DNA of 64,000 nt. It comes from Hyphomicrobiales bacterium. GTDB lineage: Bacteria; Pseudomonadota; Alphaproteobacteria; Rhizobiales; Rhizobiaceae. Under the pieces are notes generated by a model. That model did not search any database. It was given only the letters and a program-made list of their open reading frames with translations, and was not told where the DNA came from. The stretch covers positions 310,001-374,000 of the forward strand of contig UEIJ01000023.1 in assembly GCA_900470195.1 (NCBI GenBank), given 5' to 3'. Each line of letters begins with the position of its first letter. Position 1 is the first letter of the stretch. A program made the translations under genes and the position numbers. Shown here one piece after another: positions 8,200 through 17,093 of the stretch.

Positions 8200-8988
8200 A
8201 TGACGGACGAGCGAGAATATCGCACGGTTTCGTGCGAGCCTGTTTCTGTCTTCAACACGGATGGGGCGAGTCCCTATCTGCTTGTTTGCGAGCATGCATC
8301 CAATTTCATTCCGGAACGTTTTGATGAACTGGGCCTTGGCGCAGAGGCATTGAAGGCGCATATCGCCTGGGACCCGGGCGCGGTCGAAGTTGCCAGACAT
8401 CTCGCATCATCGCTCGACGCATCCCTCGTCGAAAGCCGTCTTTCGCGGCTCTTGATCGACTGCAACCGCCCGCTCGATGCGCCCGACCTCATTCCCGAAC
8501 TCAGCGAGACAACCATCGTCCCGGGAAATCATGGGCTCGCGGCGGCAGAGCGCACAGCCCGTATCGATCTTTCACACCGCCCGTTCCACGGTTGTATCGA
8601 AGAAACGATCGCGGCCCGAGCCACACGCGGCCAACCTTCGTGGATCGTGACAGTTCATTCTTTCACGCCCGTTTATCGTGGCGTATCCCGGCCTTGGCAG
8701 ATCGGCATCATCCATGACGAGGACGACCGGATCGCAAAGCCCCTCATCGCCGGATTGCGGGAGGACACAAGTCTCAATGTCGGCGTCAACGAACCTTATT
8801 CCCCGGCTGATCGTGTCTATTACACGCTGGAGCGACACGCCCGCCCGCGAAACGCGCCATGCGCAATGGTGGAAATCCGCAACGACGAAATAGCCAGTTC
8901 CCGGACGCAAACCGCGTGGGCGGAAAGGCTTGCAGGCATATTGAAGCATGTCGCGCAAACACTCGCCCACACGGAAAAGAAAGCCTGA
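8200..8988 (+). CDS. N-formylglutamate-amidohydrolase-family hydrolase
   Basis: A 262-residue zinc hydrolase of the N-formylglutamate amidohydrolase (HutG-like) family. The signature CEHASNFIPE is at 30-39, followed by HIAWDPGA near residue 72, SRLLIDCNRP near 85-95 and VHSFTPVYRG in mid-protein. There is no signal peptide. It is the first gene of the catabolic operon and is followed by TRAP transporter genes 11 bases downstream. No hut genes are adjacent, so the classic histidine-degradation role is unlikely. In this context with a glutamine-synthetase-like ligase, it may cleave a glutamyl or acyl amide formed in the pathway; that role is inference. Confidence 0.82.
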   Translation: MTDEREYRTVSCEPVSVFNTDGASPYLLVCEHASNFIPERFDELGLGAEALKAHIAWDPGAVEVARHLASSLDASLVESRLSRLLIDCNRPLDAPDLIPELSETTIVPGNHGLAAAERTARIDLSHRPFHGCIEETIAARATRGQPSWIVTVHSFTPVYRGVSRPWQIGIIHDEDDRIAKPLIAGLREDTSLNVGVNEPYSPADRVYYTLERHARPRNAPCAMVEIRNDEIASSRTQTAWAERLAGILKHVAQTLAHTEKKA

Positions 8989-8999
8989 AGGAGCCGGAA

Positions 9000-9551
9000 A
9001 TGCCGAAGCCGATCAGACTGTTCGTCAAATATGTTGATGCATTGAATTATTATATCGGCCGCTTCGCGATGTATCTGTTCTTCGCGCTTGGCGCCTGTCT
9101 GCTTTATTCGACCTTTTCTCGCGTCGTCCTTGGCGTGCCGGTGAACTGGGTGCTTGAGATGTCCCAGTTTCTGCTCTCGGCCTATTATCTGCTCGGTGGC
9201 GCCTATGCCATGCAGCAGGGCGCGCATGTGCGCATGGATCTGTTCTTCGACCGTCTTTCCCCGCGCCGGAAGATGATCACGGATATGATCACGATCCTGT
9301 TCATCATCTTCTATCTCGGCGTGATGGTCGCGGGAGGCATTTCCTCGACCGGTTACGCCATCTCCTATGGCCAGAAAAATTACACGGCCTGGGCACCGCT
9401 CCTCTGGCCGATCAAACTTGTCATGACTGTAGGCATCTTTCTCCTGCTGCTGCAATGCGTCTCGAATTTCCTCAAGGACTGGGCGTCGTTCCGCGGGAAA
9501 CCGATCAACACGATTGCAGGACCGGCAATTGAGGAAGGGCACCACATATGA
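9000..9551 (+). CDS. TRAP transporter small membrane subunit (DctQ)
   Basis: A 183-residue four-helix membrane protein of the DctQ family, with hydrophobic segments near residues 20-40, 50-70, 95-115 and 140-160 and the conserved NWVLEMSQFLL and AYAMQQGAHVRMD motifs. The open frame extends upstream, but the ATG at 9000 follows an AAGGAGCC ribosome site and gives a normal DctQ N-terminus. The stop overlaps the DctM start (ATGA). Together with 9548 and 10974 it makes a complete TRAP importer driven by an ion gradient. Confidence 0.9.
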   Translation: MPKPIRLFVKYVDALNYYIGRFAMYLFFALGACLLYSTFSRVVLGVPVNWVLEMSQFLLSAYYLLGGAYAMQQGAHVRMDLFFDRLSPRRKMITDMITILFIIFYLGVMVAGGISSTGYAISYGQKNYTAWAPLLWPIKLVMTVGIFLLLLQCVSNFLKDWASFRGKPINTIAGPAIEEGHHI

Positions 9552-10873
9552 GTTCGGAACTTATCACCCTCTTCATGTTCGCCACCATGATGGTGCTGCT
9601 CATGACAGGGCAGCGCGTCTTTGGCGTCATCGGTTTTGTCGGCTCGATTGCGGCTCTACTTCTGTGGGGCAAAGGCTCCTTCGAGATGCCCTACAATGCC
9701 ACCTTCGCGGTACTGAACTGGTATCCGCTCATCACCGTGCCTTTCTTCGTCTTCATGGGCTACATGCTGTCGGAATCCGGCATTGCCAGCAATCTCTACC
9801 GGATGTTCCATGTCTGGTTCGGCGGCATTCGCGGCGGTCTGGCGCTTGGCACCATCGGCCTGATGGTCATCATTTCGTGCATGAACGGGCTAAGCGTTGC
9901 AGGCATGGCCATCGGCGCAACAGTTGCCCTGCCCGAACTCCTGAAACGGCGCTACAATAAAATCATGGTGACAGGGGTCATTCAGGCGGGCAGTTCGCTC
10001 GGCATCCTTATTCCGCCCAGCGTGGTACTGGTTCTCTACGCCATGATCGCCCGCCAGCCGGTATTGCAACTCTGGCTCGCCGGCATAGGTCCCGGCCTTC
10101 TCATGGCCGCGCTCTTCGCGATCTATATCTATATTCGTTGCCGCATCCAGCCAGAACTTGGTCCCACGCTGCCGCAAGAGGAGCTGGACAGCATCACATG
10201 GCGTGACCGTCTTGTCGCCCTGCGCGCAGGCATCCTCCCGCTTGTGGTGTTCGGTGTGATGATGGGATTGTTTCTGACCGGTGTCACGAGCCTTGTGGAA
10301 AGCTCGGCCGTCGGCGCGCTGCTTGCCACCCTGGCGGCTCTCTTCACCGGGCGACTGTCGAAAAACGTATGGGAAACTTCGACGCGCAACAGTCTCACCG
10401 TTACCTGCATGTTCCTCTGGATCATTCTGGCAGCGCTGTGCTTTTCTTCTGTCTATGACGGCCTTGGAGCTGTCAAGGCGATTGAGAACATCTTGCTCGG
10501 CACCTTCGATCTGTCGCCGTGGACGATCCTCATATTGATGCTGCTTTCGTTCATCGTGCTCGGGATGTTCCTGGATGACACCGCCATGCTGGTCATCGTC
10601 GCACCATTATATATTCCGCTGGTGAAGAGCCTCGGCTTCAACGCCATCTGGTTCGGTGTGCTCTACACCATCACCTGCCAGATCGCCTATATAACACCGC
10701 CCTTCGGGTATAATCTCTTCATGATGCGAGCGCTTGCGCCGAAAGACATCACGATGATCGACATCTATCGTTCCATCGTACCTTTCTTCTTTCTCATGGT
10801 GCTGACCATCATCATACTGATGATCTTTCCCCAGATCGCGATGTGGTTGCCCAATTGGTACACGGGGCGATGA
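9548..10873 (+). CDS. TRAP transporter large membrane subunit (DctM)
   Basis: A 441-residue, about 12-helix transport channel subunit. Family motifs include VPFFVFMGYML near residues 65-75, MNGLSVAGMAIGATVALPELLKR near 120-140, GSSLGILIPPSVVLVLYAM near 150-170, and AYITPPFGYNLFMM near 385-398. Full length for the family. It overlaps the DctQ gene by four bases. About 100 bases separate it from the binding-protein gene downstream. Substrate inferred from neighbours only. Confidence 0.92.
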   Translation: MSSELITLFMFATMMVLLMTGQRVFGVIGFVGSIAALLLWGKGSFEMPYNATFAVLNWYPLITVPFFVFMGYMLSESGIASNLYRMFHVWFGGIRGGLALGTIGLMVIISCMNGLSVAGMAIGATVALPELLKRRYNKIMVTGVIQAGSSLGILIPPSVVLVLYAMIARQPVLQLWLAGIGPGLLMAALFAIYIYIRCRIQPELGPTLPQEELDSITWRDRLVALRAGILPLVVFGVMMGLFLTGVTSLVESSAVGALLATLAALFTGRLSKNVWETSTRNSLTVTCMFLWIILAALCFSSVYDGLGAVKAIENILLGTFDLSPWTILILMLLSFIVLGMFLDDTAMLVIVAPLYIPLVKSLGFNAIWFGVLYTITCQIAYITPPFGYNLFMMRALAPKDITMIDIYRSIVPFFFLMVLTIIILMIFPQIAMWLPNWYTGR

Positions 10874-10973
10874 TGGAACCTATGGTTGACTGCGCATAAG
10901 TCGGCGACAAGAGCCGGGAACGGCCGGGCCGGTACAAATAAAGGGTGAACTCAAACAGAGTGGGAGAATGGGT

Positions 10974-12041
10974 ATGAGCGAGAATACCAAGCTAAACAAA
11001 CGCGATTTTCTCAAGAAGGCCGGACTGACGACCGTAGGCGCACTCGGCGCCGGCACACTTGCAACGCCCCATGTCAGGGCGCAGAGTCCGATCAAATGGC
11101 GGCTCCAGACCTATGCAGGTCCGGCCCTTGCCGAGCACGTCATCAAGCCGTCAATCGATGCTTTCAACAAGGCCGCCAATGGCGAGATGATCATCGAACT
11201 ATATACTGCCGATCAGCTTGTGCCCCAGGGCGAGCTTTTCCGCGCCGTGCAGTCCGGCACCATCGACGCAGCACAAAGCGACGACGACTCCATGGCGTCG
11301 CCGGTGGATATAGCGGTCTTCGGGGCCTATTTCCCGTTTGCGTCGCGCTATAGTCTCGATGTGCCGGCGCTCTTCAACTGGTATGGTCTCAACGAAATAT
11401 GGGAAGAGGCGTATAAGGAAATTCCGGGCGTCACCTGGCTCAGTGCCGGATCGTGGGATCCGTGCAACTTCGCCACAACCAAGCCGATCCGCAGTCTGCA
11501 GGATCTGCAGGGACTGCGTGTCTTCACCTTCCCTACCGGCGGTCGTTTCCTCACCAAATTCGGCGTCGTTCCGGTAACTTTGCCATGGGAAGACATTGAG
11601 GTCGCGATCCAGACCGGCGAACTGGATGGCGTGTGCTGGTCCGGCGCGACCGAGGTTTATACGGTCGGTTGGGCCGACATCAACAAATACTACCTCACCA
11701 ATAATATCAGCGGCGCGTGGGCTGGCTCCTATTTCGCCAATACGGAAAAGTGGGAGGCCGTGCCGGATCACCTCAAGCAGTTGTTCAGGCTGGCTATGGA
11801 TAGTTCGCATTACTATCGCCAGCACTGGTACTGGTGGGGCGAAGCCCATTACCGCACGACAGGCGGCAAGCTGGAACTCACCAGCATCCCTGAAGCTGAA
11901 TGGAAACAGGTGGAGGATGCGGCCATGCAGTTCTGGGACGAAATCGCCGCCAAGAGCGAGCGAACCGCCAAAGTCGTCGAAATCCTCAAGAAATACCAGA
12001 AGACGATGCGCGATGCCGGCGCACCCTATCGTTATGCCTGA
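10974..12041 (+). CDS. TRAP transporter substrate-binding protein (DctP/TakP-like)
   Basis: A 355-residue periplasmic binding protein. The N-terminus NKRDFLKKAGLTTVGALGAG looks like a Tat signal with a Lys-Arg pair in place of Arg-Arg, ending near VRAQS. The mature part has the TakP-like pattern: QTYAGPALAEHVIKPSIDAFN, LQGLRVFTFPTGGRFL, and WSGATEVYTVGWADINKYYLTN. TakP-type proteins bind 2-oxo acids or related carboxylates. I placed the start at 10974 because GGGAG (10962-10966) is only one base from the in-frame ATG at 10968 but seven from this one. The imported compound is presumably the substrate of the GS-like/ALDH/ADH genes that follow. Confidence 0.88.
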   Translation: MSENTKLNKRDFLKKAGLTTVGALGAGTLATPHVRAQSPIKWRLQTYAGPALAEHVIKPSIDAFNKAANGEMIIELYTADQLVPQGELFRAVQSGTIDAAQSDDDSMASPVDIAVFGAYFPFASRYSLDVPALFNWYGLNEIWEEAYKEIPGVTWLSAGSWDPCNFATTKPIRSLQDLQGLRVFTFPTGGRFLTKFGVVPVTLPWEDIEVAIQTGELDGVCWSGATEVYTVGWADINKYYLTNNISGAWAGSYFANTEKWEAVPDHLKQLFRLAMDSSHYYRQHWYWWGEAHYRTTGGKLELTSIPEAEWKQVEDAAMQFWDEIAAKSERTAKVVEILKKYQKTMRDAGAPYRYA

Positions 12042-12059
12042 CATGTGCCTGACAAAGAT

Positions 12060-12083
12060 GGCGCCGTGCATTCGCGCGGCGCC
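12060..12083 (+). other. Intercistronic hairpin after the TRAP binding-protein gene
   Basis: GGCGCCG (12060-12066) pairs with CGGCGCC (12077-12083). No T-run follows, so it is more likely an mRNA-stabilising or attenuating hairpin than a terminator. Such hairpins after binding-protein genes often raise the amount of that protein relative to its partners. Confidence 0.5.
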
Positions 12084-12114
12084 TCTCACTTCATCCTGTG
12101 GAGCAAAGCATTAA

Positions 12115-13485
12115 ATGGCCGGACAATTAACACTTGATGCATTGAAGAAGGCGGTAGCGGAAGGCGAAATCGACACGGTTCTCGCCTGTTTCGTGGACAT
12201 GCAGGGGCGTTTGATCGGCAAACGCTTTTACGGTAAGTTTTTCGTGGAATCCGGTTATGAGGAAACCCACGGCTGCAATTATCTTCTCGCTGATGATATC
12301 GATATGGAGCCAGTGCCGGGCTATGAAGCCGCCGCCTGGGACAAGGGCTATGGCGATTTTGTCATCAAGCCGGACCTCTCCACTCTGCGCCTCGCTCCGT
12401 GGCTGGAAAAGACCGCCCTTGTGCTGTGTGATGTACTCGACCATCACGACCACCAGGATCTGGCGCATTCGCCGCGCGCAATCTTGAAGAAGCAGATCGC
12501 CCGCCTCGATGAGCGCGGCTATCGCGCCTATTTCGCGTCCGAACTCGAATTCTATCTCTTTGACGAGACCTACAAAACCGCCCGCTCCAAGCGCTGGCAG
12601 GACATGGAAACGGCATCGCCCTATGTGCAGGACTATGTCATTCATCTCACCACCAAGGAAGAACCGGTGCTGCGCGCTATGCGCAACCAGTTGGCGGCGG
12701 CAGGCATTCCGGTTGAGAATTCAAAGGGCGAATGGGGGCCAGGGCAGGAAGAGCTGAATGTGCGCTATGCTGAAGCTCTCGAAATGGCAGACCGCCACGT
12801 CATCATGAAGAACGCCATGAAGGAAATCGCCGAGGCGCACGGCAAGTGCATCACTTTCATGGCGAAGTATGACTACAACAAGGCCGGAAGCTCCAGCCAC
12901 GTGCACAACTCCATCTGGAGCGCCGATGGCAAGGAGCCATTGTTCTTCGACCCGAAAGCCCCGTACACAATGACGCCGCTGATGCGTTCATGGGTGGCCG
13001 GACAGCTAAAATATGCCGCCGACTACACCTACTTCCTGGCCCCTTACATCAACTCCTACAAGCGTTTTCAGGCTGGCACCTTTGCACCCACGAAGATCAT
13101 GTGGAGTCCGGACAACCGCACTGCGGGCTTCCGTCTTTGCGGCGAAGGCACGAAAGGCATCCGCATTGAATGCCGTATCGGTGGCGCGGACCTCAATCCC
13201 TATCTCGCCTTCGCGGCACTGATCGCGGCCGGGCTAAGAGGGATAGATGAACAACTTGAACTGGAGGAACCATTCGTCGGAGATGCTTATAGCGCCGTGA
13301 AGCTGAAGGAAATTCCTTATACGTTGCGGGAAGCCGCGCAAGCTCTCAAGACCTCAGACTTCCTGAAGGAAGCGTTCGGAGAAGCGGTGGTCAACCACTA
13401 TGTCCACACAGCGCATTGGGAACAGATCGAATATGACCGGCGCGTAACCGATTGGGAACTGCATCGCGGTTTCGAGCGCTACTGA
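12115..13485 (+). CDS. Glutamine-synthetase-family ligase (PuuA/gamma-glutamylamide-synthetase-like)
   Basis: A 456-residue enzyme of the glutamine-synthetase fold, sized like gamma-glutamylputrescine synthetase rather than housekeeping GlnA. Visible catalytic motifs: SELEFYLF near residue 145 (metal Glu), GPGQEELN near 205, SSSHVHNSIW near 260 (metal His and ATP site), and RTAGFRLCGEGTKGIRIECRIGGADLNPYLA near 335-365. The regulatory adenylylation Tyr loop of GlnA is not evident. The family joins glutamate to an amine using ATP. Being followed by an aldehyde and an alcohol dehydrogenase suggests that it gamma-glutamylates an amine or amino alcohol to protect it during oxidation. Partner amine unknown. 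Confidence 0.87.
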   Translation: MAGQLTLDALKKAVAEGEIDTVLACFVDMQGRLIGKRFYGKFFVESGYEETHGCNYLLADDIDMEPVPGYEAAAWDKGYGDFVIKPDLSTLRLAPWLEKTALVLCDVLDHHDHQDLAHSPRAILKKQIARLDERGYRAYFASELEFYLFDETYKTARSKRWQDMETASPYVQDYVIHLTTKEEPVLRAMRNQLAAAGIPVENSKGEWGPGQEELNVRYAEALEMADRHVIMKNAMKEIAEAHGKCITFMAKYDYNKAGSSSHVHNSIWSADGKEPLFFDPKAPYTMTPLMRSWVAGQLKYAADYTYFLAPYINSYKRFQAGTFAPTKIMWSPDNRTAGFRLCGEGTKGIRIECRIGGADLNPYLAFAALIAAGLRGIDEQLELEEPFVGDAYSAVKLKEIPYTLREAAQALKTSDFLKEAFGEAVVNHYVHTAHWEQIEYDRRVTDWELHRGFERY

Positions 13486-13521
13486 CCCTGACATAAAGCC
13501 AGACTTCAAAGGAAAATACAG

Positions 13522-14907
13522 ATGAGCGGCACGGCCAAGATCATCTCTCCGATAGACGGCTCTGTTTATGCCGAGCGTCCTTTTCTCAATGGAACTGCAA
13601 TCGCTTCGGTCGTGACCTCCGCCCGGGATGCGCAGGTTGACTGGGCTCAATTGAGCATCGCCGAACGCGCGCGTTATTGCCGTGCCGCACTTGACGCCCT
13701 TGCCGCCATGCAGGACGAAATCGTGCCCGAAATCGCATGGCAGATGGGACGACCAACCCGTTACGGCGGTGAAAATGGCGGTGTTCAGGAGCGCGGCCAA
13801 TATATGATCGACATCGCCGAAGAAGCGCTGAAACCCTATGTTCCGGCTCAGAAGGACGGTTTTCGCCGGTATGTGAAGCATGTTCCGCTTGGGGTGGTCA
13901 TGGTGATCGCGCCGTGGAACTATCCCTATCTTACCGCTGTCAACACGATCATTCCCGCGCTGATGGCGGGTAACAGCGTCATCCTGAAACATGCAACACA
14001 GACCCTTCTAGCCGGTGAACGCTTTGCAAAAGCGTTCGAAAAAGCTGGATTGCCCAAGGGCGTGTTCCAGAATGTCGTCCTCGATCACGCCTCAACGGAA
14101 AAACTGCTTTCATCCGGCACGATTGATCACGTGAATTTCACCGGTTCGGTTGGCGGCGGCCGCGCTATCGAGAGGGCTGCGGCAGGCACCTTCATGACAT
14201 TGGGGCTCGAGCTTGGCGGGAAGGATCCTGCCTATGTTCTGCCCGATGCCAATCTGGATCATGCCGTCGGCAATCTTGTGGATGGGGCCTTCTTCAACTC
14301 CGGCCAGTGCTGCTGCGGCATTGAACGCATCTACGTTCACGAAGCCGTTTATGATCGTTTTGTGGACAGTTTCATTGACCTGACGAAACAATATGTCGTC
14401 GGCAATCCGCTGGACAGCTCCACCACGCTCGGGCCGATGGCGCAGGCACGTTTCGCTGACCTGATCCGCGAGCAGAAGGCCGAAGCCCTGCGCAAAGGCG
14501 CGAAAGCACATGTAAACATGCAGGTCGGGCAGGATGTCGCCGGTTCGCCATATATCGCGCCGGAAGTGCTCACCAATGTCGATCATCAGATGAGTGTCAT
14601 GCGTGAGGAAAGTTTCGGCCCCATCGTCGGCATCATGAAGGTGCGCAACGATGAGGAGGCGCTGGCGCTGATGAATGATAGTATCTATGGCCTCACCGCC
14701 TCGCTCTGGGCCACCGATACAGATCATGCCGCGGCACTTGGCGACCGCATTGAAACGGGCACCGTGTTCATGAACCGGTGCGATTATCTCGATCCGGCGC
14801 TTGTCTGGACCGGCGTCAAGGATACCGGCAAGGGCGCTGCCCTTTCTCCCATCGGCTATGGCAATCTCACGCGGCCGAAATCCTTCCACCTGCGTGAAAC
14901 AATCTGA
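13522..14907 (+). CDS. NAD(P)-dependent aldehyde dehydrogenase
   Basis: A 461-residue ALDH-superfamily enzyme. The oxyanion-site Asn lies in VIAPWNYPYL near residue 133, the cofactor motif FTGSVGGGRA near 210, the general-base Glu in LELGGKDPAYV near 229, and the catalytic Cys in FNSGQCCCG near 263. The MREESFGPIVG motif confirms the fold. An AAAGGAAAAT ribosome site precedes the ATG. The gene lies between the GS-like ligase and the iron alcohol dehydrogenase and probably oxidises an aldehyde made by the latter to an acid. It is PuuC/betaine-aldehyde-dehydrogenase-like in general features; the substrate cannot be fixed. Confidence 0.92.
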   Translation: MSGTAKIISPIDGSVYAERPFLNGTAIASVVTSARDAQVDWAQLSIAERARYCRAALDALAAMQDEIVPEIAWQMGRPTRYGGENGGVQERGQYMIDIAEEALKPYVPAQKDGFRRYVKHVPLGVVMVIAPWNYPYLTAVNTIIPALMAGNSVILKHATQTLLAGERFAKAFEKAGLPKGVFQNVVLDHASTEKLLSSGTIDHVNFTGSVGGGRAIERAAAGTFMTLGLELGGKDPAYVLPDANLDHAVGNLVDGAFFNSGQCCCGIERIYVHEAVYDRFVDSFIDLTKQYVVGNPLDSSTTLGPMAQARFADLIREQKAEALRKGAKAHVNMQVGQDVAGSPYIAPEVLTNVDHQMSVMREESFGPIVGIMKVRNDEEALALMNDSIYGLTASLWATDTDHAAALGDRIETGTVFMNRCDYLDPALVWTGVKDTGKGAALSPIGYGNLTRPKSFHLRETI

Positions 14908-14938
14908 TCCCGCGCTGCAATTCTGGAAAGCAATCGAC

Positions 14939-16111
14939 ATGACTAGTTTGACCGCCAAATGGAATTTCCCTACCACGGTCCTGTTCGGACCGGGCCGTAT
15001 CAAGGAACTGCCAGCCGTTCTCAAAGCGGCTGGTATCCAGAATCCGCTCTTCGTGACCGATCCCGGCCTGGCAAAGCTTCCTGTGGTCGCTTCCACGCTG
15101 ACGATCCTGAACGAAGGAGGCGTCAAACATGCGGTCTTTTCCGATGTGAAGCCCAATCCAGTCGAAAGCAACCTTTATGCGGGCGTGAAAGTGTTCAAGG
15201 ATGGCGGCCATGATGGTGTCATCGCCTTCGGCGGCGGCTCGGCTCTCGATCTCGGCAAGCTGATTGCCTTTCAGGCCGGGCAGAGCCGTCCGGTTTGGGA
15301 TTTCGAGGATATCGGCGACTGGTGGACCCGGGCTGATAGCGCCGCCATCGCACCTATCATCGCCGTGCCGACCACGGCGGGAACCGGCTCCGAGGTTGGC
15401 CGCGCGGGCGTTCTGACCAATGAGGCGACACATACCAAGAAAGTCATTTTTCATCCCAAGATGCTGCCCGTCACGGTCATCGCCGATCCAGAACTTTCCA
15501 CCGGAATGCCGCCCTTCATCACTGCCGGTACAGGCATGGATGCGCTGGCGCACTGCCTTGAAGCTTATTGTGCGCCGGGGTTCCATCCGATGGCCGATGG
15601 CATAGCGGTGGAAGGTATTCGGCTGGTTTTCGAAAACCTTCCAAAGGCTTACGCCGATGGGCAGAATATCGAAGCCCGTGCCAACATGATGGCAGCTGCG
15701 GCCATGGGTGCAACGGCCTTTCAGAAAGGTCTGGGCGCAATCCACTCCCTCTCCCATCCGATCGGGGCTCTCTACGATACACATCACGGCATGACCAATG
15801 CGGTTTTCATGCCTTACATACTGCTTCAGAACCGGTCCGCCATCGAAACGCGTATCGAAAGGCTCGCCGATTATCTCGGTATCAAGGGCGGGTTCGATGG
15901 CTTCCTGGCGGCCATTATGAAACTGCGCAGCGACCTCGGTGTACCCAACACGCTGTCCCAATTCATCAAGGGGCTCGACATGGACGACGCCCGCAAAGAA
16001 CTGATTGCCGAAATGGCAATCGTAGATCCAACTGCCGGTGGCAACCCGATTGAACTGACAAAAGAACGCGCGTTGAAGTTGCTAAATGCCGCACTCGAGG
16101 GTAAAGTCTGA
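14939..16111 (+). CDS. Iron-containing alcohol dehydrogenase
   Basis: A 390-residue group III (iron-dependent) alcohol dehydrogenase. GGGSALDLGK near residue 98 binds NAD, PTTAGTGSEVGRAGV near 142-156 is the PROSITE-like first signature, and the metal ligands lie in MDALAHCLEAY and GAIHSLSHPIGALYDTHHGMTNA. The open frame extends upstream into the ALDH gene, but homology to the family starts with MTSLTAKWNFPTTVLFGPGR at this ATG. It is the last gene of the operon; no strong terminator follows. It would interconvert an alcohol and the aldehyde used by the ALDH. Confidence 0.9.
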   Translation: MTSLTAKWNFPTTVLFGPGRIKELPAVLKAAGIQNPLFVTDPGLAKLPVVASTLTILNEGGVKHAVFSDVKPNPVESNLYAGVKVFKDGGHDGVIAFGGGSALDLGKLIAFQAGQSRPVWDFEDIGDWWTRADSAAIAPIIAVPTTAGTGSEVGRAGVLTNEATHTKKVIFHPKMLPVTVIADPELSTGMPPFITAGTGMDALAHCLEAYCAPGFHPMADGIAVEGIRLVFENLPKAYADGQNIEARANMMAAAAMGATAFQKGLGAIHSLSHPIGALYDTHHGMTNAVFMPYILLQNRSAIETRIERLADYLGIKGGFDGFLAAIMKLRSDLGVPNTLSQFIKGLDMDDARKELIAEMAIVDPTAGGNPIELTKERALKLLNAALEGKV

Positions 16112-16307
16112 AACGCTAAATTTAGGCTTGGCAAAAAGCCACAAGAGGTAAGCATCGCACCACCTATGGCGGGGGGCGATGCATTGGGGGAGCGGGTTCT
16201 TGGGGAGGAGCCCGCTCCTCTTCATTTCCTGAATGTCTTTTATAGAAATTGGGAACAATTCTATATTTCAACCGTTTACCCTCATCGTCTAATACGGAGG
16301 GTTGCAC

Positions 16308-16766
16308 GTGAATATCTTTAAACAGACTTGTGTCGGGGCATTGGCCGTGATTTTCGGAGCAACATCGGTTGCACCTACAATGGCCGCTCCTATGAATCTG
16401 GAGCGCCCCGTCATCAATCACAATGTAGAACAGGTCCGCGATCATCGCCGTCCGCCGCGTCATTATCGTGGCCATCGGCCTAACCGACCCGGATACTGGC
16501 ACGGCCATCGCGGCTATCGGCATTATCGCCACGGTTATCGTCGCCACAGTGACGGATGGTGGTATCCGCTGGCGGCATTCGGCGCTGGCGCGATCATTGG
16601 CGGTGCAATAAACCAGCCCCGCCCTGTTTATCGCGCGCCAAGACTATCTAGCGCACATGTGCAGTGGTGCTATAACCGCTATAAGTCCTATCGTTCCTCG
16701 GATAACACATTCCAGCCCTATAATGGGCCGCGCAAACAGTGCTATTCGCCTTATTTTCGCGGATAA
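16308..16766 (+). CDS. BA14K-family protein (immunoreactive 14-kDa lectin-like)
   Basis: A 152-residue exported protein nearly colinear, as I recall it, with the Brucella abortus 14-kDa antigen. The signal peptide runs to about residue 27 (TMAAP). It is followed by a His/Arg/Tyr-rich basic segment ([18 protein letters not shown] region), a glycine-rich hydrophobic patch ([14 protein letters not shown]), and the BA14K motif [21 protein letters not shown] with two Cys. BA14K has been linked to mannose binding, immunoreactivity and smooth LPS. I chose GTG at 16308 because GGAGG lies seven bases ahead; a TTG at 16302 is too close. Stands alone, with its own terminator. Confidence 0.93.
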   Translation: MNIFKQTCVGALAVIFGATSVAPTMAAPMNLERPVINHNVEQVRDHRRPPRHYRGHRPNRPGYWHGHRGYRHYRHGYRRHSDGWWYPLAAFGAGAIIGGAINQPRPVYRAPRLSSAHVQWCYNRYKSYRSSDNTFQPYNGPRKQCYSPYFRG

Positions 16767-16770
16767 TAGA

Positions 16771-16795
16771 AAAAGCGCCCAAAAAGGCGCTTTTT
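16771..16795 (+). terminator. Rho-independent terminator of the BA14K gene
   Basis: AAAAGCGCC pairs with GGCGCTTTT around a short A-rich loop, followed by further T residues. It lies five bases after the BA14K stop. Confidence 0.85.
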
Positions 16796-16796
16796 T

Positions 16797-17093
16797 CATT
16801 CACGTTGCGTCGCTCTGAACCGAAATGTGATGAATTTTTAAGTTTCATTCCGGCGCAAGCGCTGGACGCCTCTCCAAAACAGGACTAAGCAAGCCCGCGT
16901 CATATCAATGTCGCGGGCAAATTTTCTGAGTTCTTGCCTTTCTGCGATCCGCAAAATAACAGTCAGAACACGTTATTGGAAGAAATGCGCTGATTTTCTC
17001 CATGACCGGTTCCGTCCGAAGCCGAAGGGCGCTCTTTAACTGACCGCATTGCGCGAGTGGAAGCCGCATGTCGGCATAACTTCGAGTTTGAAA
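16797..17093. other. Intergenic region between BA14K and the DMT permease
   Basis: About 300 bases without a convincing gene. It contains one further hairpin, GCCCGCG (16893-16899) with CGCGGGC (16912-16918), followed by AAATTTT. This could terminate a short RNA or fold in the leader of the permease gene. Nothing else recognisable. Confidence 0.5.

Noticed and set aside
16893-16918. GCCCGCG/CGCGGGC hairpin as the end of a small RNA
   Set aside because: The hairpin is real, but without a promoter or conservation data I could not define an RNA gene, so it is only described under the intergenic entry.
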